Shown here in pieces: positions 1 to 5,812 of a stretch of DNA of 7,755 nt (position 1 is the stretch's first letter; the number at the start of each line of letters is the position of its first letter). The position numbers were made by a program, and so were the translations under genes. The stretch is from NCBI GenBank assembly GCA_964523945.1, contig CAZGBU010000097.1:1-7755 (forward strand). The letters run 5' to 3'. Under the pieces are notes generated by a model. That model saw nothing but the letters and a program-made list of their open reading frames with translations, made no database searches and was not told the origin of the DNA. Source of the DNA: CAKTOF01 sp964523945. Its GTDB lineage: Bacteria; Bacillota; Clostridia; Oscillospirales; Oscillospiraceae.

Positions 1-38
1 TAAACCGTGCGAGGGTTCAAATCCCTCCTTCTGCGCCA
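1..38 (+). tRNA. tRNA 3' end (partial), probably tRNA-Ser
   Basis: The window opens inside a tRNA gene. The T arm is complete: a 5-bp stem GAGGG/CCCTC closes the loop TTCAAAT at 11-27. It is followed by the 3' acceptor strand CTTCTGC (28-34), discriminator G35 and an encoded CCA (36-38). The bases before the T arm (TAAACCGTGC) look like the 3' half of a long variable arm, since CCGTGC would pair with a GCACGG lying just outside the window. A class II tRNA with discriminator G points to tRNA-Ser, because Leu and Tyr normally carry A. The anticodon lies outside the window, so identity is inferred. That this is a tRNA end is close to certain; serine is likely but not proven. Confidence 0.85.
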
Positions 39-78
39 GCTCGTCGCAAGCGTCATATCGCTTGCGACGAGCTTTTTC
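38..78 (+). terminator. Rho-independent terminator of the tRNA gene
   Basis: A perfect 15-bp inverted repeat pairs 38-52 with 59-73 around the 6-base loop TCATAT, and the 3' arm runs into TTTTTCATTT. This is a standard intrinsic terminator. Its 5' arm begins on the final A of the tRNA CCA, so there is no spacer between mature tRNA and hairpin. Confidence 0.92.
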
Positions 79-80
79 AT

Positions 81-225
81 TTCATGACAAAGCGCATCGC
101 GCGCTCATTCCGCCGCTGCTGCGCCGAAATCATCCCGGCAACCGTCCCGTCAGTTGATCAGAATCACCCCATTTTCTCTGGAGTTTGTATAGAAGTCTCC
201 AGCCCAATTCTGGCATCTCCCCAGC
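81..225. other. Non-coding stretch between the two terminators
   Basis: I see no gene here. The open frames crossing it lack a plausible ribosome site and overlap lysR in shadow frames. A small inverted repeat CTGGAG/CTCCAG (178-183 with 197-202, 13-base loop) is present but has no T-run and no clear role. Confidence 0.5.
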
Positions 226-265
226 AAAGCGGCCCTGAATCCTCTGCGGATTCAGGGCCGCTTTT
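226..265 (-). terminator. Terminator hairpin after lysR (probably bidirectional)
   Basis: A perfect 17-bp stem pairs 226-242 with 248-264 around the loop TCTGC. Read on the minus strand it lies about 32 bases past the stop codon of the LysR gene and ends in TTT, as expected for that gene's terminator. Read on the plus strand it is followed by TTTT (262-265), so it could also block transcription entering from the tRNA side. Its stem (core GCGGCCCTGAATCC) is unusually long and perfect. Confidence 0.8.
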
Positions 266-296
266 GTGCCTGCGCACCTGTGTCGCTCGTCTGCGC

Positions 297-1172
297 TTAC
301 TGAAAAAGAGCCGCCGTTTCATCGAGGAACCGGTGCAGCACATGACTGGTTTCTCCGGCGTAATAGGCAAGTCCATAGGAGAGCGGCGTCGTACCTGCCA
401 GTGGGATGGCGCGGATCCCCGGCAGCGGGACTTGCGGCAGATCTGCGATGATTGCATAGGCAGAGCCGGACGCAACTGTTGCATATACCGTTTCCAGTCC
501 ATCGCAAAAACAGAGCTGCTCTGAGCTGCAATCTGCAATAACCCGGCTCTGTACTCTCAAAACAGACTGCGGCGTACAATGAGGCGGGCAGACAGCAAGG
601 CGCTCTCCTTCACACAGCTGCGGAATGGTCAGACTTTCACAGACTGCAAAGGGATGTTCCTCTCCACATATGCACACGATCGGACGCTGTGTCAATTCCC
701 GGAATGTCGTTTGTTTCGGGGCGGACTCCTGATACAGAAGCATAACCTGAATATCCCCGTCTTTCAGCAGATTCTCCAACGACTCGGACGGGATCATGCG
801 CAAAACCGGAAGAAACGTTGGAATTTCTTTGCGCAGTGTTTTCAGTACCGGAACAAGGAGAGAAAGCTCCGGCATGCTGTGACAGCCGATTCCGAACCGG
901 GTAACCGATATCCGCTGTTTTTCTTTCAGCCGGTTCTTGGACGTCTGTGCCAAAGTCAGAATCGCCGTGGCATATTGCGTGAACAAGTATCCCTCCTGTG
1001 TTAATTGAACACGCTTTTGCGTACGATGAAACAGTTTGACGCCCAGTTCGTTTTCCAGCGTATTGATCTGGTGACTGATCGCCGGCTGCGTAATGCGGAG
1101 CTGTTCTGCCGCCCTGGTAAAGTTCAAATAGTTTGACACAGCCATAAAACATTCCAGTTGTGTTGTATTCAA
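297..1172 (-). CDS. LysR-family transcriptional regulator
   Basis: This encodes a 291-aa DNA-binding regulator, the usual length for the LysR family. Residues 1-61 form the N-terminal winged helix-turn-helix, with the family pattern FTRAAEQLRITQPAISHQI at about 18-36, followed by LENELGVKLFHR and a wing ending LTQEG. Residues from about 90 to the end form the periplasmic-binding-protein-like effector domain, beginning near FGIGCHSMPEL. The start is TTG at 1172: it is preceded 8 bases upstream by GGGGG on the minus strand, and the next ATG (residue 10) would remove the first helix. The stop is TAA (297-299), followed by a strong hairpin terminator. The gene diverges from the marR-ABC operon across 162 bp holding a dyad that fits a LysR box, so it probably represses itself and may act on the operon. 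LysR proteins usually respond to a small-molecule co-inducer, but nothing in the sequence reveals which one. Family assignment is firm; target and ligand are unknown. Confidence 0.95.
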   Translation of the reverse strand: MNTTQLECFMAVSNYLNFTRAAEQLRITQPAISHQINTLENELGVKLFHRTQKRVQLTQEGYLFTQYATAILTLAQTSKNRLKEKQRISVTRFGIGCHSMPELSLLVPVLKTLRKEIPTFLPVLRMIPSESLENLLKDGDIQVMLLYQESAPKQTTFRELTQRPIVCICGEEHPFAVCESLTIPQLCEGERLAVCPPHCTPQSVLRVQSRVIADCSSEQLCFCDGLETVYATVASGSAYAIIADLPQVPLPGIRAIPLAGTTPLSYGLAYYAGETSHVLHRFLDETAALFQ

Positions 1173-1210
1173 CTAAAATTCCCCCGCAAATCCTTCCGTT
1201 TTATGTAATA

Positions 1211-1238
1211 AGTATATTTGATAAAATTCCTTTATGAA
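1211..1238 (-). promoter_or_regulatory. Likely promoter of lysR
   Basis: Read on the minus strand, TTCATA (1233-1238) lies 16 bases before TATACT (1211-1216, five of six matches to TATAAT). The predicted transcript starts about 30 bases upstream of the TTG start codon. The -35 match is only four of six, so a helper or repressor protein may matter here. Confidence 0.55.
1221..1235. promoter_or_regulatory. Candidate LysR-type binding dyad (T-N11-A)
   Basis: The sequence ATAAA-ATTCC-TTTAT is a 5-bp perfect dyad with a 5-base centre and satisfies the T-N11-A rule of LysR-family boxes (T1222, A1234). It lies between the -35 and -10 boxes of the lysR promoter. That position suits autorepression, and it is upstream of the divergent marR promoter. 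The motif is AT-rich in an AT-rich spacer, so chance is possible. Confidence 0.45.
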
Positions 1239-1255
1239 CTATACCATATTTTGAT

Positions 1256-1284
1256 TTCACAAGCAAGGGAAATCGTGTTATAAA
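1256..1284 (+). promoter_or_regulatory. Promoter of the marR-ABC operon
   Basis: TTCACA (1256-1261) and TATAAA (1279-1284) are separated by exactly 17 bases, and each matches five of six consensus positions of a vegetative sigma promoter. Transcription would begin near 1291, leaving a leader of roughly 44 bases before the GTG start of marR. Confidence 0.75.
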
Positions 1285-1291
1285 AGCATGT

Positions 1292-1312
1292 GTGCAAATG
1301 TTTTCGTGCAAA
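1292..1312 (+). repeat. Direct heptamer repeat GTGCAAA in the operon leader
   Basis: GTGCAAA occurs at 1292-1298 and again at 1306-1312, a 14-base period, just at and after the predicted transcription start. Such a site could be an operator for the MarR protein encoded directly downstream. However, MarR operators are normally inverted rather than direct repeats, so this is weak. Confidence 0.3.
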
Positions 1313-1334
1313 CAGAGAATGAGGTGAACAAACT

Positions 1335-1804
1335 GTGGACGCGGACCGGAATACGATCACGCAGGAAAACCGACGGATTTGTATTCAGACTGAACAGGCC
1401 GCAAATCAAATCGTGGCACCATACGATCTGACTGGGGCACAAGCTCATATGCTTTTATATATTCTGGCACATACAGATGAAAGCGGCATCTCTCTGACCC
1501 AGATCTGTCAGCATCTTGGCTATGCCAAAGCATCGGGGCTTCACTGATCAAGCAGCTGCGTAGAAAAGGCTACATCCGCGTAGAGTTCTGCAAATCAGAC
1601 GATCGGTGGAAACTGCTGTTTGCCACCGACAAGGGGACGCTGTTACGAGAACATTTGGAGCATGCCATTTGCAGCTTTCACGATCGGTTGTTCAAAGGCT
1701 TTTCGCCGGCTGAACTAGCCGAGTTGGATCGGCTGCAGATAAAGCTGCTGCAAAACCTGTCCGCAGCAGTTGTAAATAACAGCAAGGAGGTATTGAACAC
1801 GTGA
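1335..1804 (+). pseudogene. MarR-family regulator, frameshifted in a G-run
   Basis: This is a winged helix-turn-helix regulator of the MarR family, about 156 aa once repaired. It starts at GTG 1335 with AGGTGA about 9 bases upstream. The first frame reads 70 codons, including TGAQAHMLLYILAHTDE and the recognition-helix start LTQICQHLGYAKAS, then stops at 1545-1547. The second half continues in the frame one base back as SLIKQLRRKGYIRVE, then DDRWKLLFATDKG, the wing typical of MarR proteins, and a C-terminal dimerisation helix. It ends at TGA 1802-1804. Adding one G to the GGGG at 1535-1538 restores a continuous protein with the normal helix length. The stop overlaps the GTG of the first ABC gene (GTGA), which indicates translational coupling. 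MarR proteins of this arrangement usually repress the efflux operon they head and release on ligand binding. Whether the lesion is real or a sequencing error cannot be told from one read-out. Confidence 0.85.
1784..1803 (+). promoter_or_regulatory. Ribosome site and coupled GTG start of the first ABC gene
   Basis: AAGGAGG (1784-1790) lies 10 bases before the GTG at 1801-1803. The GTG overlaps the marR stop TGA (1802-1804). A ribosome ending marR can therefore restart directly. The marR frameshift would remove this coupling, since the shifted frame stops at 1547. Confidence 0.8.
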
Positions 1805-3549
1805 AACGAGTCCTGCAGCAGCTCGGAACCTATAAAAGAGATTCTATTCTGTGCATTTTCCTGACCGTACTGGAAGTCGTTCTGGAAATTCTGCTGCCGT
1901 TTATCACCGCAAAAATCATTGACCAGGGGCTGGAAGCCAGCAATCTGTCCGTGGTGTACCGATATGGTGCCATTATGGTCGTCATGGCCTTTCTCAGCCT
2001 GTTCTTCGGCGCGACTGCCGGAAAATTTGCAGCCAGTGCATCTACCGGTTTGGCGGCAAATCTGCGAGAGGCCATCTACAGCAATATCCAAACCTTTTCT
2101 TTCTCCAACATTGATAAGTTCAGTGTACCCGGACTAGTGACCCGCATGACAACCGACATCACCAATGTTCAGAACGCTTTTATGATGGTGATTCGGGTTG
2201 CGGTCCGCTCTCCGCTGACTTTCATTTTCAGCTTTGCCATGTGCCTGTATATCAGTCCACGGCTCAGCCTTATGTTTCTTTTTGGCGTTATTTTCTTGGT
2301 TGTGGTAATCGGGATCATTATGGTGGTCACCATTCGCATCTTCAATGTTGTCTTCCATAAATATGATGATCTGAACGCCAGTGTCCAGGAAAATGTAACC
2401 GCGATCCGGGTGGTAAAGTCCTTTGTCCGCGAGGACTATGAAACAAGCAAGTTTTCCAAAGCTTCCATGAACCTGTATAAGCTGTGCACCAAGGCGGAGG
2501 GACTGCTCGCGTTCAACAACCCTGCCATGATGATCACAGTCTACTTCTGCATCATCTCCGTGTCCTGGCTGGGCGCTCAGCTCATTGTGGGCGGGAGTCT
2601 GAGTACCGGCGATCTCACCAGCCTGTTCAGCTATATCATGTCTCTGCTGATGAGCCTGATGATGCTGTCCATGGTGGTCGTCATGATTACGATGTCCATG
2701 GCCAGTATCCGCAGAATCCGGGAGGTGCTCGACGAGGTTCCGGACCTTCATAATCCGGCACAGCCGGTGATGGAGGTTCCCGATGGCAGCATCGACTTCA
2801 ACCATGTGAATTTTTCCTACAAACACGGCAGCGGTAAAAACGCCCTGTCCGATATTGATCTGCACATCAAATCCGGTGAAACCATCGGCGTCATCGGCGG
2901 CACCGGTTCGGGCAAAAGCAGCCTGGCGAATCNNNNNNNNNNGATCTGCCGGCTGTATGATGTGGATGACGGAAGCGTCTGTGTCGGCGGTCTGGATGTG
3001 CGGAAATATGATATAGAGGCCCTGCGCAACCAGGTATCCGTCGTACTTCAGAAGAACACACTGTTTTCCGGCACGATCCTGGATAACCTGCGCTGGGGCA
3101 ATCCGAACGCCACGGAGGCCGAATGTGCTGAAGCCTGTGCGGCAGCCTGTGCGGATGAGTTTATCAATCGGATGCCCGATGGTTACCAGACCTGGATCGA
3201 ACGCGGCGGCACCAATGTATCCGGCGGTCAAAAACAGCGTCTGTGTATCGCCCGCGCTCTTTTGAAGAAGCCCAAGGTCCTTATTCTGGACGATTCCACA
3301 AGCGCCGTCGATACTGCTACTGACGCCAAGATCCGAACGGCTTTTGCAGAGAAAATCCCGGGCACCACGAAGATCATCATTGCACAACGGGTTTCCAGTG
3401 TGGAAAACGCGGATCGGATCCTGGTGCTGGACGATGGTCGTATCAATGCATTTGATACCCATGAGAACCTTTTGAAGTCCAATGCCATTTATCAGGAGAT
3501 CTACGAATCTCAGATCAAAGGCGGCGGCGACTTTGACCAGCCTGCATGA
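1801..3549 (+). CDS. ABC exporter half-transporter, degenerate-site subunit
   Basis: This is a fused membrane and ATPase protein of about 582 aa as written, of the heterodimeric multidrug exporter type (LmrC/BmrC/TM287-like). Six membrane segments lie in residues 1-310, roughly at 16-38, 53-77, 126-150, 155-178, 236-262 and 275-305. The ATPase domain follows: Walker A GGTGSGKS at 366-373, Q-loop glutamine 417, signature VSGGQ at 473-477, Walker B LILDD with D497 and D498, and D-loop SAVD at 501-504. Two catalytic positions are altered: Asp498 replaces the general-base glutamate, and Gln529 replaces the switch histidine (AQR for AHR). That is the hallmark of the subunit contributing the non-hydrolysing site, while its intact signature completes the partner's active site. 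Ten Ns (2933-2942) interrupt the gene after Walker A, so residues 378-381 are unknown. The GTG start overlaps marR, and the partner gene follows 16 bases later. Substrate is unknown; drug or toxic metabolite efflux is inferred from the MarR context. Confidence 0.93.
   Translation: MKRVLQQLGTYKRDSILCIFLTVLEVVLEILLPFITAKIIDQGLEASNLSVVYRYGAIMVVMAFLSLFFGATAGKFAASASTGLAANLREAIYSNIQTFSFSNIDKFSVPGLVTRMTTDITNVQNAFMMVIRVAVRSPLTFIFSFAMCLYISPRLSLMFLFGVIFLVVVIGIIMVVTIRIFNVVFHKYDDLNASVQENVTAIRVVKSFVREDYETSKFSKASMNLYKLCTKAEGLLAFNNPAMMITVYFCIISVSWLGAQLIVGGSLSTGDLTSLFSYIMSLLMSLMMLSMVVVMITMSMASIRRIREVLDEVPDLHNPAQPVMEVPDGSIDFNHVNFSYKHGSGKNALSDIDLHIKSGETIGVIGGTGSGKSSLANXXXXICRLYDVDDGSVCVGGLDVRKYDIEALRNQVSVVLQKNTLFSGTILDNLRWGNPNATEAECAEACAAACADEFINRMPDGYQTWIERGGTNVSGGQKQRLCIARALLKKPKVLILDDSTSAVDTATDAKIRTAFAEKIPGTTKIIIAQRVSSVENADRILVLDDGRINAFDTHENLLKSNAIYQEIYESQIKGGGDFDQPA
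2933..2942. other. Assembly gap of ten Ns
   Basis: A run of ten unknown bases lies inside the helix following Walker A. The frame is kept across it. Family members have only Leu-Ile between the Asn (residue 377) and the Cys-Arg-Leu-Tyr-Asp that follows, while this gap implies four residues before the Ile. The run is therefore probably a fixed-length filler, and the true missing sequence may be as little as one base. Confidence 0.95.
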
Positions 3550-3565
3550 GAGGAGGACCGAAACC

Positions 3566-5452
3566 ATGAGTTCCAAAAAAGCGCAACAGGGCGGGTTCAC
3601 CGTACTCAAGCGGGTAATCCGCTACATGCTTTCCTATTATAAATTCCTGTTTGCTTTGGTTATTTTATGCATTGTGATTTCTGCTGTGGCCACTGTGGTG
3701 GGTGCCACCTTCCCCGAAACGCTGGTCGATGATTACATCACGCCCATGATTGCAACCGGTTCCCGGGATTTCAGCGGTCTGGCACAGGAGCTGATCCGCC
3801 TGGTCTGCATCATGGCGGTCGGCGTGATTGCCGCGTTTTCCTACAACCGCATTATGGTCAATGTCAGTCAGGGTACCATGCGCCATCTGAGGGATGATCT
3901 GTTTCATAAAATGGAGGATCTCCCCATCAAGTACTTTGATACGCACGCCCATGGCGACATTATGTCCGTCTATACAAACGATGTTGATACGCTGCGCCAG
4001 CTGCTCAGCCAGAGCATCCCACAGATTATCAACTCTGTCATCTCCATGGCCGCTACTTTGGTGACCATGCTCATTCTCAGTCCCGTATTGACGGTCATTT
4101 CCCTGCTCACTGCCGTCGCCATGCTGCTGGTGACCAAAAATTTCTCCAGACTGTCCGGACGATACTATGTGCGGCAGCAGCTGGATCTGGGCAATGTGGA
4201 TGGCTTTATCGAGGAGATGCTTGACGGCCAAAAAGTCGTCAAAGTATTCTGTCACGAAGCGGAGGCCAAAGCCGACTTTCACAAGGTCAATGAGACCCTG
4301 CGTGAGAGCGCCAATATGGCAAACCGCTATGCAAACCTGCTCATGCCGATCAACGCCAACATCGGCTGGCTGAGCTACGCACTGGTGGCAATCGTAGGCG
4401 CGATCCTGGCAATCAACGGTATGGCCGGCGTCACGCTGGGCACAGTCATTACTTTTGTTGGACTGAACAAAAGCTTCACCAACCCAATTACACAGGTCAG
4501 CCAGCAAATTAATTTTGTGGTCACTGCAGCCGCCGGTGCGCAGCGTGTGTTCAACCTGATGGACCAGACTCCGGAAACAGATGACGGCTATGTCGAACTG
4601 GTCGACGCTGTGGAAGGAGCCGACGGTACGCTGCAGGAGAGTCGGGAGCGCACCAACATTTAGGCCTGGAAACACCCCCACAAGGCCGACGGCTCAGTTA
4701 CCTATACAATACTGGAGGGCAGCGTCGTCTTTGATCATGTGGATTTCGGCTATGATGAAAACAAGCTGGTGCTGCATGACATCAGTCTGTGGGCCAAGCC
4801 GGGGCAGAAAATTGCGTTCGTGGGCGCAACCGGTGCAGGCAAAACAACGATTACCAACCTGATCAATCGGTTTTATGACATCGCTGACGGCAAGATCCGT
4901 TATGACGGCATCAATATCAACAAGATCAAAAAGCCCGACCTGCGGCGGAGCCTGGGCATCGTTCTGCAGGACACTCATCTGTTCACCGGCACGGTGATGG
5001 AGAATATCCGTTACGGCAAGCTGAACGCCACCGATGCAGAGTGTATCTCTGCGGCCCAGCTGGCCAACGCAGACGGCTTTATCCGGCGTCTGCCAGACGG
5101 CTATAACACCATGCTCACCGGCGACGGGGCAAACCTCTCCCAGGGACAGCGGCAGCTGCTTGCCATTGCCCGGGCCGCCGTGGCTGACCCGCCGGTACTG
5201 ATCCTGGACGAGGCCACAAGCTCCATCGACACCCGCACCGAAAAGCTGGTTCAGGACGGCATGGACGCGTTGATGCGCGGGCGGACCACGTTTGTAATTG
5301 CGCACCGGCTCTCCACCGTGCGCAACGCCGACTGCATTATGGTCATGGAACAGGGACGTATCATCGAACGCGGCACGCACGATGAGCTGATCGAGAAAAA
5401 AGGAAAATACTATCAGCTCTATACCGGAAATTTTGCAGAGGAAAGTGCTTAA
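3566..5452 (+). pseudogene. ABC exporter half-transporter, catalytic subunit, split by an in-frame TAG
   Basis: This is the partner exporter subunit, 628 codons from ATG 3566 (GAGGAGGA 8 bases upstream) to TAA 5450-5452, all in one frame except for TAG at codon 366 (4661-4663). Residues 1-340 hold six membrane segments and coupling helices, including the conserved FDTHAHGDIMSVYTNDVDTLRQ region. The stop falls in the linker, and the ATPase domain resumes in the same frame: Walker A GATGAGKT at 420-427, Q-loop Gln468, signature LSQGQ at 524-528, Walker B LILDE with Asp548 and Glu549, and switch His580. Its own nucleotide site is catalytically complete, but the signature has Q for the first G, so it builds the degenerate site with the partner. 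The sequence after the stop reads AWKHPH, and relatives as I recall them carry Trp before it, so TGG to TAG is a likely single change. If real, the product would be a membrane domain lacking its ATPase and the exporter would be dead unless the stop is read through or suppressed. Confidence 0.9.
4661..4663 (+). other. In-frame amber stop in the linker of the second ABC gene
   Basis: TAG at codon 366 separates the membrane domain from the ATPase domain, with the same frame open on both sides. No other gene in the window ends in TAG; all complete ones end in TAA or TGA. No efficient restart is visible: the nearest in-frame GTG (4739) has only GGAGGG about 20 bases away and would start inside the ATPase fold. 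Confidence 0.93.
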
Positions 5453-5481
5453 ACGGTCGGCATCTTCTGTTCGCTTAATAC

Positions 5482-5509
5482 TTGCTTTTTCGGTGAAATC
5501 TGCTATTCT
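5482..5509 (+). promoter_or_regulatory. Possible promoter before the 57-aa gene
   Basis: TTGCTT (5482-5487) and TATTCT (5504-5509) are 16 bases apart in a locally AT-rich stretch, and the 57-aa gene begins about 58 bases further on. Matches are three and four of six, so this is weak. No convincing terminator separates it from the ABC operon upstream. Confidence 0.35.
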
Positions 5510-5567
5510 TTACTGGGTTAAACGGCACGGGCCGCGCGCCGGAATCCATTCGGAAAAGAGGCAGACA

Positions 5568-5741
5568 ATGGACGAGACGGAACTCCGGGCAATTCTGCAC
5601 CGGTGCATCGACGAATACCACTGGATGTGGGGTGTTACACGCAAATTTATACGTGTCCGGACCGGCGTACTCTACGATATGGCAGAGCTCAAACGCGTTT
5701 ACGCCGGGCAGCCGCGCGATACAGCCAGCGCTGCGGATTGA
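5568..5741 (+). CDS. Small protein of unknown function, 57 aa
   Basis: I do not recognise this protein. It starts at ATG 5568, with AGAGG about 7 bases upstream, and ends at TGA 5739-5741. The N-terminal half is amphipathic and helix-like (ELRAILHRCIDEY). The middle has an aromatic and basic patch (HWMWGVTRKFIRVR), then a second likely helix (DMAELKRVYAG). There is no signal peptide or membrane segment. The open frame extends upstream to 5433, but that part overlaps the ABC gene's end and has no ribosome site, so the short start is preferred. Its stop codon lies within the -35 box of the next promoter. A small regulatory or accessory protein is possible, and it may be a chance ORF, although the ribosome site and typical codon use favour a real gene. 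Confidence 0.6.
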   Translation: MDETELRAILHRCIDEYHWMWGVTRKFIRVRTGVLYDMAELKRVYAGQPRDTASAAD

Positions 5742-5766
5742 CATTTTTCCCGCCGCCTGTTAAGAT
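5738..5766 (+). promoter_or_regulatory. Strong promoter before the 72-aa gene and ogt
   Basis: TTGACA (5738-5743, perfect consensus) is followed after exactly 17 bases by TAAGAT (5761-5766, four of six). The predicted start is near 5773, giving a leader of about 40 bases. The -35 box contains the stop codon of the 57-aa gene, so the two transcription units abut with no intergenic space. Confidence 0.75.
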
Positions 5767-5782
5767 AGTCCATGCAAATCAG

Positions 5783-5798
5783 CGCCGCGCCCGCGGCG
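5783..5798 (+). other. GC-rich hairpin next to a ribosome site
   Basis: CGCCGC (5783-5788) pairs with GCGGCG (5793-5798) around GCCC, ending one base before the AAAGGAGAG ribosome site of the 72-aa gene. It sits in the predicted 5' leader and could tune translation or RNA stability. It has no T-run and is not a terminator. Confidence 0.45.
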
Positions 5799-5812
5799 AA
5801 AGGAGAGCCGCC

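Noticed and set aside
11..38. tRNA 3' end as an integration target with a repeated copy downstream
   Set aside because: I found no second copy of the T-arm and acceptor sequence in the window and no integrase; the far end of any island could lie elsewhere.
84..524. Plus-strand open frame downstream of the tRNA terminator
   Set aside because: It crosses the 226-264 hairpin and runs antisense through the end of lysR; it has no ribosome site and no recognisable domain.
1535..1547. Programmed -1 ribosomal frameshift in marR
   Set aside because: The junction CGGGGCT is not a standard slippery heptamer and no stimulatory stem is evident just downstream; a base deletion is simpler.
2134..3609. Very long minus-strand open frame opposite the first ABC gene
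   Set aside because: It has a low-complexity His/Asp/Gln-rich translation, runs across the N-gap and mirrors the strong codon bias of the plus-strand ABC gene, whose motifs are unmistakable.
4661..4663. TAG as a pyrrolysine codon
   Set aside because: Pyrrolysine is known mainly in methylamine methyltransferases; an ABC linker is an unlikely place and a Trp codon change explains it more simply.
3665..4681. Long minus-strand open frame opposite the second ABC gene
   Set aside because: Same shadow effect: His/Asp/Gln-rich translation without domains, and no ribosome site or promoter of its own.
4739..5452. Separate stand-alone ATPase gene starting at GTG 4739
   Set aside because: The start falls within the first strand of the ATPase fold, has no properly spaced ribosome site, and the frame is continuous with the membrane domain upstream apart from one TAG.
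5449..5525. Direct repeat TTAAACGG at 5449-5456 and 5518-5525 as a possible attachment site or duplication scar
   Set aside because: Eight bases in about 70 is within chance expectation, and no mobile gene or matching tRNA end accompanies it.
5433..5567. N-terminal extension of the 57-aa protein back to 5433
   Set aside because: It overlaps the end of the ABC gene, contains the candidate promoter and AT-rich spacer, and has no ribosome site.
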